Source: Planctomycetota bacterium
GTDB taxonomy: Bacteria; Planctomycetota; Phycisphaerae; UBA1845
Direction of reading: 5' to 3'
NCBI GenBank assembly: GCA_022561255.1
Contig: JADFRO010000145.1
Coordinates: 1-7,207, forward strand
Length of the DNA: 7,207 nt
A program made the translations under genes and the position numbers. The notes under the pieces are model-generated. The model did not search any database and was not told where the DNA came from. It saw nothing but the letters and a program-made list of their open reading frames with translations. Positions 1-4,569 of the stretch are shown here, in pieces. How positions within the stretch are numbered: the stretch's first letter is position 1; the number at the start of each line of letters is the position of its first letter.

Positions 1-164
1 GTGGTCTGTCGCTGCAGGGAGCTGAGATGTGTATGCCCGGTGACAACATCACGATGGACGTTGAGCTGGGCAAGCCGATCGCGATGGAACAGGGGCTGCG
101 CTTCGCGGTGCGTGAAGGCGGACGAACCGTGGGTTCGGGCGTCGTGGCCAAGGTGATTGAATAA
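1..164 (+). CDS. tuf: Elongation factor Tu, C-terminal end (partial)
   Basis: EF-Tu is the cytoplasmic GTPase that carries aminoacyl-tRNA to the ribosomal A site. Only the last 53 complete codons are present (frame from position 3, TAA at 162-164); the GTPase domain and domain 2 lie upstream of the window. The visible part is the end of beta-barrel domain 3. The segment GAEMCMPGDN (18-47) and the ending REGGRTVGSGVVAKVIE match the highly conserved EF-Tu tail, which contributes to tRNA binding. The stretch just before it (GLSLQ) fits the variable loop of domain 3. It is intact at the 3' end. Position ahead of rpmG, tRNA-Trp and secE is a common bacterial arrangement. The family is unmistakable; whether the genome has a second tuf copy cannot be seen. 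Confidence 0.96.
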   Translation, partial: GLSLQGAEMCMPGDNITMDVELGKPIAMEQGLRFAVREGGRTVGSGVVAKVIE

Positions 165-179
165 AAGGTGGTTGACTGA

Positions 180-202
180 CCGGAGCGTTGCTTCGCTCCC
201 GG
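180..202 (+). other. Hairpin between tuf and rpmG
   Basis: CCGGAGCG (180-187) pairs with CGCTCCCGG (194-202) around a six-base loop, giving eight pairs with one bulged C. Only three T residues follow shortly after (206-208), so it is not a convincing intrinsic terminator. It may be a 3' end stabiliser or processing signal for the tuf message, or a partial attenuator. The pairing is seen directly; the role is inference. Confidence 0.4.
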
Positions 203-224
203 CGGTTTGAGGACGTAGTGAGCG

Positions 225-392
225 ATGGCGAAGGCGGCGAAGCGCGAGTACGTGTGGCTTCAGTGCAAGGACTGCAATGCGCTGAACTATCGCACCAGCG
301 TGAACGTCATGGGCGGTGTGCCGAAGATCGAGCTGTCGAAGTACTGCAAGCGGCAGCGCAAGCATACGACGCATAAGATCAAGAGGAAGTAA
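225..392 (+). CDS. rpmG: 50S ribosomal protein L33
   Basis: This 55-residue, strongly basic protein is L33 (bL33), a small component of the large ribosomal subunit near the E site. It starts MAKAAKREYVWLQCKDCN and ends RKHTTHKIKRK, matching the family in length, in the N-Y-R-T strand (21-24) and in the KY-C-..RKHT element (39-48). Family members of the zinc-binding type have two CXXC pairs. Here the first pair is present (C14, C17), but the second has only C41, with Gln at position 44, so three of four ligands remain. The start ATG at 225 is preceded by GAGG at 209-212, a rather distant ribosome-binding site. It lies 60 nt after tuf and 35 nt before tRNA-Trp on the same strand and is likely co-transcribed with both. 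Confidence 0.93.
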   Translation: MAKAAKREYVWLQCKDCNALNYRTSVNVMGGVPKIELSKYCKRQRKHTTHKIKRK

Positions 393-427
393 GTCTCCGC
401 CTCTGGTGACGGATGGAATCTGCTAGT

Positions 428-500
428 AGGAGCGTAGCTCAATTGGCAGAGCACCGGTTTCCAAAACCGGCGGTTGTGGGTTCAAGTCCCTCCGCTCCTG
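428..500 (+). tRNA. trpT: tRNA-Trp (anticodon CCA)
   Basis: The 73-nt sequence folds as a complete cloverleaf. The acceptor stem is AGGAGCG (428-434) with CGCTCCT (493-499), and the discriminator is G500. The D stem is GCTC/GAGC (437-440, 449-452), with GG in the loop. The anticodon stem is CCGGT/ACCGG (454-458, 466-470) with loop TTCCAAA, placing anticodon CCA at 461-463. The T arm is GTGGG-TTCAAGT-CCCTC (476-492). CCA specifies tryptophan, and G as discriminator fits bacterial tRNA-Trp. The 3' CCA is not encoded (TTG follows), so it must be added by nucleotidyltransferase. The T stem has a U-U mismatch at 477/491, its second pair. tRNA-Trp next to secE is a conserved bacterial arrangement. 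Confidence 0.97.
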
Positions 501-587
501 TTGACCGGTCTTGTGGGCGGCTCTTGTTAATCCGGGATCTTTCGAGTTCGACTGGGCAGGCATCGATCACGGGCTAAGTAAGGTCAT

Positions 588-1136
588 ATGGACGAAAGCG
601 GAACCACAACGCTCGAGCGCGACGACAAGAATTTGACGTCCGGCTCAGGAAGGGACGCGGCGCCACCTCGGCGAACCGGACCGGGTGACGAAAAGCCGGG
701 GGCGTCCCCCGGCGGTAGCGGCGCCGGGTTTTTCAGCCAGTACAAGCCGGAGCAGGGCAAGGCGACGCGTACCGGCACCATGATTGCCGCGGGTACGTTG
801 ATCGCTTGGGGGTCGTACTTTATCTGGGGTCGCCTTGAGGTCTATGGTGGCGGAGATGACATCGCGTCGCTGTTGGTGACGGTAGGTATCCCGATCCTTT
901 ACGCCGTTGTGTTGGGCGGTGTGCTCTGGTGGCTTACCTACTCCAACCGCAAGAGCAGCGACTTCATGATCGCCACCGAAGGCGAAATGAAGAAGGTGAA
1001 CTGGTCCACGCAGCGTGAGCTCATCGGATCGACCAAGGTCGTGATCCTTTTCACGGTTCTCATGGCGGCGTATCTGTTCGGTGTTGACCTGGTTTTTCAG
1101 AAGCTCTTCATGATGCTGGGCGTGTTGAAGACATGA
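588..1136 (+). CDS. secE: Preprotein translocase subunit SecE
   Basis: SecE clamps SecY in the SecYEG channel of the inner membrane and is needed for protein export. The 182-residue protein has a polar, Gly/Pro/charged N-terminal region (about 1-60), two predicted membrane helices (about 64-81 and 93-118), then the conserved amphipathic segment EGEMKKVNWSTQREL (131-145), then a third helix (about 149-170). The signature KKVNWST matches the family's usual K-V-x-W-P-T/S, with Ser in place of the common Pro. Many bacteria have a single-helix SecE of about 60-70 residues; E. coli has three helices in about 127, so this is a long three-helix form. The start is fixed by an in-frame TAA at 579-581, with TAAGG (579-583) as the ribosome-binding site. 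The stop overlaps the nusG start (ATGA), suggesting translational coupling. Confidence 0.93.
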   Translation: MDESGTTTLERDDKNLTSGSGRDAAPPRRTGPGDEKPGASPGGSGAGFFSQYKPEQGKATRTGTMIAAGTLIAWGSYFIWGRLEVYGGGDDIASLLVTVGIPILYAVVLGGVLWWLTYSNRKSSDFMIATEGEMKKVNWSTQRELIGSTKVVILFTVLMAAYLFGVDLVFQKLFMMLGVLKT

Positions 1137-1876
1137 CGGAGACAGAGCAGCCCACAACAAAGGATACTCCGGACGTGGCGAGCGTTTCGGAATCCGCGGA
1201 AGGGGACGGCGTGTCCGCGGCGTCGGCGGAACAGGCTTCGTCCGCTGGGAGTGGAGACGTTCAATCGCCGACGGCTGAGGCGGTGACGCAGCCTGACCCC
1301 GACGATTCTCTAGCGACGGCGCCGGGTATGAAGTGGTACGTGTTGCGGGTCGCTTCGAACAAAGAGGAGCAGGTGCGCGCGACACTCGAGCGGAAAGTGA
1401 CGATCGAAGGGCTTGAGAACAGCGTCGGACGGATTCTCGTTCCTACGCTCAAAGAAAAACGTATGAAGGCGGGCGTTGTCAAGATCGTCGAAAGGAAGTT
1501 GTATCCGGGGTACGTTTTCGTTGAAATGGCGTGTGAGGATGACGGAGCGGTTCCCGAAGGCGTTTGGTTTTTGGTCAAGGAAACGACCGGCGTTGGGGAC
1601 TTTATCGGTTCCGAGGGCAAGCCGACCAGCATGCCTGAGCACGATGTGGAGCAGATGTTGGCCGCTTCACAGAAGGCGGAGGATCAGCCGGGACTTTCCG
1701 GCCTGAACATTCACAAGGGTGACCAGGTCAAGATCACAGAAGGGGCTTTCGAGAGCTACGAGGGTGAGGTCGACTCGGTAGATGAGAAGCGTGGTATGGT
1801 GGCGGTGATCGTTTCGATCTTCGGGCGGCTCACACCGGTCGAGGTCGGTTACTGGGAATTGGAAAAGATTGAATGA
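1133..1876 (+). CDS. nusG: Transcription termination/antitermination factor NusG
   Basis: NusG binds RNA polymerase, suppresses or promotes pausing, and links transcription to Rho and to the ribosome. Of 247 residues, about 1-65 form an acidic, Ser/Ala-rich, probably disordered tail absent from the roughly 180-residue E. coli protein. The NGN domain begins at MKWYVLRVASNKEEQV (66-81), with the core element RKLYPGYVFVEM at 121-132 and the G-V-G-D-F-I-G turn at 153-159. The KOW domain occupies about 194-247, with KGDQVKITEGAFESYEG and the ending SIFGRLTPVEVGYWELEKIE. ATG 1133 is chosen because it overlaps the secE stop by 4 nt. ATG 1328 (Met66) would give a tail-less protein and cannot be excluded, but the open frame and overlap favour the long form. 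Confidence 0.95.
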   Translation: MTETEQPTTKDTPDVASVSESAEGDGVSAASAEQASSAGSGDVQSPTAEAVTQPDPDDSLATAPGMKWYVLRVASNKEEQVRATLERKVTIEGLENSVGRILVPTLKEKRMKAGVVKIVERKLYPGYVFVEMACEDDGAVPEGVWFLVKETTGVGDFIGSEGKPTSMPEHDVEQMLAASQKAEDQPGLSGLNIHKGDQVKITEGAFESYEGEVDSVDEKRGMVAVIVSIFGRLTPVEVGYWELEKIE

Positions 1877-1878
1877 TA

Positions 1879-1898
1879 CGGTCGACGCGGCGTCACCG
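1879..1898 (+). other. Hairpin in the rplK leader
   Basis: CGGT (1879-1882) pairs with ACCG (1895-1898), and GACG (1884-1887) with CGTC (1891-1894), with C1883 bulged and loop CGG. It begins three bases after the nusG stop. No T tract follows, so it is not an intrinsic terminator. In other bacteria ribosomal protein L1 represses the rplK-rplA message by binding the rplK leader. This hairpin lies in the right place, but I cannot confirm an L1-binding motif in it. Confidence 0.35.
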
Positions 1899-1949
1899 GG
1901 TAGGTGGCCGGGTCGATCTTTTCGGCGTGCATTTTGGTGGTCGCGCAAG

Positions 1950-1975
1950 GGCGGTAAACGAAGGCGGTAAACGAA
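1950..1975 (+). repeat. Perfect 13-nt tandem repeat at the rplK ribosome-binding region
   Basis: GGCGGTAAACGAA occurs twice head to tail with no mismatch (1950-1962 and 1963-1975), ending one base before the GTG start of rplK. The best ribosome-binding candidate (AAGG, 1961-1964) spans the junction, while AAGGG at 1947-1951 provides a similar purine run one unit upstream. It is seen directly. It may be a simple slippage duplication or a doubled initiation signal. Confidence 0.8.
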
Positions 1976-1976
1976 C

Positions 1977-2414
1977 GTGGCAAAGCAAGGCAAAAAAGAA
2001 GTAACGGCTACGATTAAGCTGCAGGCTCCGGGTGGGCAGGCAACGCCTGCGCCGCCGATCGGACCCGCGCTGGGGCAGCACGGCGTCAACATCGGGCAGT
2101 TCGTGCAGCAGTTCAACGCGGCGACGGCCAACCTCAACGGCATGATCGTTTCGGTTGTGATCTCGGTCTACTCCGACCGATCTTTTACCTACGAGGTGAA
2201 GAGTCCCCCTGCGGCCGTGCTGCTTAAAGATGCCGCCCAGATCGCCAAGGGCAGCGGCGTGCCTAACAAGGAAAAGGTCGGAACGGTAACGGCGAAACAG
2301 GTGCGTACGATCGCGGAGCGAAAGCTGCCGGACTTGAATGCATACGACTTGGACGCGGCGTCGCGAATCATTGCGGGAACGGCCCGTTCGATGGGGATTG
2401 ACGTGCTTGACTAG
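1977..2414 (+). CDS. rplK: 50S ribosomal protein L11
   Basis: L11 (uL11) forms the base of the GTPase-associated centre with 23S rRNA helices 43-44 and is the target region of thiostrepton and of stringent-response sensing. The 145 residues match the usual 140-145. The N-terminal domain holds TIKLQAPGGQATPAPPIGPALG (about 12-33), including the conserved PPxGPALG (26-33), followed by GVNI and QFVQQFN. The linker is at about 72-77. The RNA-binding C-terminal domain carries GTVTAKQVRTIAERKLPDLNA and GTARSMGIDV. The start is GTG at 1977, chosen because it gives the family N-terminus MAKQGKKEV and follows purine-rich AAGGCGG. It precedes rplA by 46 nt and ends in TAG. Confidence 0.97.
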   Translation: MAKQGKKEVTATIKLQAPGGQATPAPPIGPALGQHGVNIGQFVQQFNAATANLNGMIVSVVISVYSDRSFTYEVKSPPAAVLLKDAAQIAKGSGVPNKEKVGTVTAKQVRTIAERKLPDLNAYDLDAASRIIAGTARSMGIDVLD

Positions 2415-2460
2415 GGTTGGTGGACGCCGACTCGCTGCGTTGCGTGGAGCGGACGATCGA

Positions 2461-3189
2461 ATGGCTTATCGAAGTGTGACGTACAGGAAACAGGTCGAGG
2501 CGCTTGGGGATTCTTCTGCGCCGCTTAGCGTAGAGGATGGAATCGCCTCGATTAAGCGAATGGCTGCGATCAACGGCGATCGGTCCTACAAGAACGGCAG
2601 GAAGCGTAAGTCGAAAGACCAGACCATCGACATCGTGCTGCATTTGGGGATCGACCCGAAGCACGCCGATCAGATGCTACGAGGGGCGATCTCGCTTCCG
2701 AAGGGGATCGGCAAGAAGCGGTCGGTGATCGCGTTTTGTGACGGTCCCCTGGTGGACGCTGCGAAAGCGGCGGGGGCTACCGAGGCCGGCGGCGAGGAGT
2801 TGGTCAAGAAGGTGGCGGACGGCTGGTTCGACTTCGACGTGGCGATCGCTCATCCGTCGATGATGGGCAAAGTTGGAAAGCTAGGCCGGGTGCTTGGCCC
2901 TCAGGGTAAAATGCCCACGCCCAAGTCGGGAACCGTTACGCCCGACGTTGTTGAGGCGGTTGGGGAATTTGCTGCCGGGCGGTTGGAGTTTAGAAACGAT
3001 GACGGCGGTAACGTCCATCTGCCTGTGGGTAGAGTTAGTTTCGACGACGCCGATCTTAAGGCGAACATCGATGCTGTGATCGAACATTTTGTGAAGATTC
3101 GTCCGTCGTCGGCGAAGGGACAGTATCTCAAGCGGGTTAGTCTATCGGCCACGCGGACGCCTTCGGTGACGCTGGCGGCGAGCGCGTAG
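2461..3189 (+). CDS. rplA: 50S ribosomal protein L1
   Basis: L1 (uL1) binds 23S rRNA at the mobile L1 stalk, helps release E-site tRNA, and in many bacteria represses its own rplK-rplA message. The 242 residues are slightly longer than the typical 230-235. Recognisable parts are LGIDPKHADQMLRGAISLPKGIGK (about 62-85), GKLGRVLGPQGKMPTPKSGTV (139-159, the L1 signature) and the closing domain-I strand around SSAKGQYLKRVSLSAT (216-231). Relative to E. coli L1 there is an extra basic stretch near residues 43-52 (YKNGRKRKSK). The frame is open upstream into rplK, but ATG 2461 is chosen because it has GGAG at 2446-2449 and gives the family-like start MAYRSVTYRKQV. It ends in TAG 18 nt before rplJ. 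Confidence 0.96.
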   Translation: MAYRSVTYRKQVEALGDSSAPLSVEDGIASIKRMAAINGDRSYKNGRKRKSKDQTIDIVLHLGIDPKHADQMLRGAISLPKGIGKKRSVIAFCDGPLVDAAKAAGATEAGGEELVKKVADGWFDFDVAIAHPSMMGKVGKLGRVLGPQGKMPTPKSGTVTPDVVEAVGEFAAGRLEFRNDDGGNVHLPVGRVSFDDADLKANIDAVIEHFVKIRPSSAKGQYLKRVSLSATRTPSVTLAASA

Positions 3190-3207
3190 TTTTAGGGAAA
3201 TGAATCG

Positions 3208-3720
3208 ATGAGTAGGGCGGTCAAGGAACTAATTCATAGGGATCTTCGCGATCGGTACGCTGCGGTGGACGGTGCTTGCGTCGTGGAACTCACGGGCATG
3301 GACGTGCCTTCGCAGCAGCAGTTGCGCGGCGCTTTGCGGGAGAAGTCGGCCCGCCTGGAGGTGGTTAAGAATCGTTTGATGCGGGTCGCCCTGAAGGATT
3401 GTCCGCTGGAGCCGTTGGCTGCGGCGCTGACCGGTCCGTGTGCGCTGGTGACAACTTCGGCGTCGCTGATCGACGTTGCCAAGACATTGGTCGCGGCGGC
3501 TGCGGAGTTCACGGGACTCAAGCTCAAGGACGCGATGTTCGCCGGGGATCCTTCGTTGGTGAGCGTTGAATCGCTCTCCAAGATGAAGGGTATGGCGGAG
3601 CTTCTGGGCGAGATTACGATGTTGGTGTCGTCGCCGGGTCGTTCGATCGCCGGCTGCTTGCAGTCGCCACAAGGGAAGATTGCGGGTTGCCTCAAGACCA
3701 TCGCGGACAAAGCCGCGTAG
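3208..3720 (+). CDS. rplJ: 50S ribosomal protein L10
   Basis: L10 (uL10) anchors the L7/L12 dimers to the ribosome, forming the stalk that recruits EF-Tu and EF-G. The 170 residues match the usual 165-175. The N-terminal rRNA-binding domain contains the conserved EVVKNRLMRVAL (51-62), preceded by L-R-G-A-L-R (39-44), and LTGPCALV at 74-81 fits the family LxGPxA motif. Residues about 142-169 (PGRSIAGCLQSPQGKIAGCL and beyond) form the long C-terminal helix that binds L7/L12. The start is supported by AGGGA at 3194-3198, nine bases ahead, and by an in-frame TAG at 3193-3195. It follows rplA by only 18 nt, so it is probably read from the same transcript, without the long leader that E. coli has here. 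Confidence 0.95.
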   Translation: MSRAVKELIHRDLRDRYAAVDGACVVELTGMDVPSQQQLRGALREKSARLEVVKNRLMRVALKDCPLEPLAAALTGPCALVTTSASLIDVAKTLVAAAAEFTGLKLKDAMFAGDPSLVSVESLSKMKGMAELLGEITMLVSSPGRSIAGCLQSPQGKIAGCLKTIADKAA

Positions 3721-3773
3721 TGCGGTAGAGGAATTCAAAAGTAAAAGGGACAGACATCGCCATTGACGACTGG

Positions 3774-3787
3774 TCCGCTTCGGCGGA
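3774..3787 (+). other. UUCG tetraloop hairpin in the rplJ-rplL spacer
   Basis: TCCGC (3774-3778) and GCGGA (3783-3787) form a perfect five-pair stem capped by TTCG, the exceptionally stable C(UUCG)G tetraloop in RNA; a G-U pair (3773/3788) can extend it. No T tract follows, so it is not a terminator. It may tune rplL expression relative to rplJ, or protect or direct cleavage of the message. The structure is read directly; the role is inferred. Confidence 0.55.
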
Positions 3788-3797
3788 TGAAATGATT

Positions 3798-3809
3798 CGC
3801 TTCGGAGCG
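3798..3809 (+). other. Second CGCTTCGG hairpin before rplL
   Basis: CGCT (3798-3801) pairs with AGCG (3806-3809) around TCGG. The octamer CGCTTCGG here (3798-3805) repeats that of the preceding hairpin (3776-3783) at a spacing of exactly 22 nt. It lies 31 nt upstream of the rplL ribosome-binding site. The stem is short, so on its own it is only a weak structure. Confidence 0.35.
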
Positions 3810-3856
3810 GGTTGCCTATCGTTGCGGCGAACAAAGACTTGGAAGGAGTAGGATTC

Positions 3857-4258
3857 ATGGCCGAGGCACCGGCTAAAGAGTTTACCGCTGACATTACCGA
3901 GCTCGCAGACAAGCTCGTCAGTATGACCGTTAAAGACGCGCAGTCGCTGGTCGACTGCCTTAAGGACGTCCACGGGATCGAGCCGGCGGGGGGCGGCGTT
4001 GTGGTGGCAGCCGCCGGCGACGGCGGGTCCGCGGAGCCCGAAGAGCAGACGGCTTTCGACGTGATTCTTGCGGGATTCGGGGACAAGAAAATCGCCGTGA
4101 TTAAGGTGGTGCGAGCGATGACGGGTTTGGGTCTCAAGGAAGCAAAGAACCTTGTCGAGTCGTGTCCGACGGCGGTCAAGGAAGGCGTTTCGAAGGAAGA
4201 CGCTGACAAGTTCAAGGCCGAGATTGAGGACGCAGGCGGCGCCGTTACGATTTCGTAG
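3857..4258 (+). CDS. rplL: 50S ribosomal protein L7/L12
   Basis: L7/L12 (bL12) is the multi-copy stalk protein whose C-terminal domain contacts translational GTPases. The 133 residues are slightly longer than the usual 120-130. The N-terminal dimerisation and L10-binding domain is about 8-40. A Gly/Ala-rich hinge spans about 42-62, here unusually rich in Gly. The C-terminal domain (about 64-133) contains FDVILAGFGDKKIAVIKVVR (67-86) and TGLGLKEAKNLVE (89-101), which carry the conserved factor-binding face. ATG 3857 is chosen because a strong GGAAGGAG (3841-3848) lies eight bases before it and it gives a normal N-terminus; an in-frame TTG at 3812 would add 15 atypical residues. It follows rplJ after 136 nt and ends in TAG. 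Confidence 0.97.
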   Translation: MAEAPAKEFTADITELADKLVSMTVKDAQSLVDCLKDVHGIEPAGGGVVVAAAGDGGSAEPEEQTAFDVILAGFGDKKIAVIKVVRAMTGLGLKEAKNLVESCPTAVKEGVSKEDADKFKAEIEDAGGAVTIS

Positions 4259-4333
4259 GGTTGCGGCGTAACACGGAAGCGGTTCTCGGATCAAGATTCG
4301 CCGGGCGTAGGGGCGCTCACGCACCCGACTTGG

Positions 4334-4366
4334 CGGTTCTTGGCCGGGCAGGTTCGTGAAGAACCG
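4334..4366 (+). other. Hairpin 1 in the rplL-rpoB spacer
   Basis: CGGTTCTT (4334-4341) is perfectly complementary to AAGAACCG (4359-4366), an eight-pair stem with a 17-base loop. An alternative, mutually exclusive pairing uses GGTTC (4351-4355) with GAACC (4361-4365). Two competing folds sharing one arm is the layout expected of an attenuator switch, but no terminator T tract is present, so this is only suggestive. Confidence 0.5.
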
Positions 4367-4412
4367 ACTGACACACTGCACGCGAAAGCACATCCGCGTG
4401 TGGGGCGAGATC

Positions 4413-4437
4413 GACCGGGTCGCTGGGACGCCCGGTC
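4413..4437 (+). other. Hairpin 2 in the rplL-rpoB spacer
   Basis: GACCGGG (4413-4419) pairs perfectly with CCCGGTC (4431-4437), and T4420-G4430 can add a wobble pair. The loop is nine bases. This is the most GC-rich of the three stems and would be stable in RNA. CACCGG rather than T residues follows it, so it is not a standard terminator. Confidence 0.5.
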
Positions 4438-4501
4438 CACCGGAGGCCCCGCATGTCGCGACACCGTCCCTTGGTTACATACGGCGCGTTCACCCGCGGG
4501 T

Positions 4502-4523
4502 ATCGGGAGGCGTTTCCTCCGAT
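4502..4523 (+). other. Hairpin 3 in the rplL-rpoB spacer
   Basis: ATCGG (4502-4506) pairs with CCGAT (4519-4523), and AGG (4508-4510) with CCT (4516-4518), with G4507 bulged and loop CGTTT. It ends 46 bases before the rpoB start. The 5' arm contains a GGGAGG purine run that the fold would sequester. Confidence 0.45.
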
Positions 4524-4569
4524 GCCTGTGGGAGCATGCGCGAAGACTCGGTGATCGAGGACTCCGGAC

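Larger units (their letters stand above)
4259..4569 (+). other. Non-coding rplL-rpoB spacer (311 nt) with three hairpins
   Basis: No credible gene lies in this stretch; short open frames here lack family features and ribosome-binding sites. It contains three inverted repeats, listed separately, and two GC palindromes (TGTCGCGACA at 4454-4463 and ACCCGCGGGT at 4492-4501). None of the hairpins has a following T tract. In E. coli the rplL-rpoB gap is of similar size and contains an attenuator and an RNase III site that reduce rpoBC expression relative to ribosomal proteins. The matching position and size suggest a comparable function here, which is inference. The rpoB ribosome-binding site GAGG is at 4557-4560. 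Confidence 0.6.

Noticed and set aside
501..530. Possible promoter between tRNA-Trp and secE (TTGACC at 501-506, TGTTAA at 525-530, spacer 18)
   Set aside because: The -35 match is good but the -10 matches only three of six positions, and the TTGACC directly abuts the tRNA 3' end; read-through from upstream is as likely.
645..1385. Minus-strand open frame of 246 codons opposite secE and nusG
   Set aside because: It is a shadow of real genes, rich in Pro and Arg, with no recognisable domain or ribosome-binding site.
2338..2460. Upstream in-frame extension of rplA into rplK (41 extra codons)
   Set aside because: It overlaps the conserved C-terminus of L11, has no family similarity, and ATG 2461 has a better ribosome-binding site and a normal L1 N-terminus.
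3763..3796. TTGACG at 3763 as a possible -35 for an rplL promoter
   Set aside because: No acceptable -10 hexamer lies 16-18 nt downstream; AATGAT at 3791 is 22 nt away.
3812..3856. In-frame TTG start for rplL adding 15 residues
   Set aside because: The GGAAGGAG site at 3841-3848 clearly serves ATG 3857, and the added residues do not match the family.
3229..4215. Long open frame of 328 codons on the minus strand across rplJ and rplL
   Set aside because: It is antisense to two certain ribosomal protein genes, has low-complexity Arg/Ser-rich composition, spans their spacer and resembles no family; long antisense frames are common in GC-rich coding DNA.
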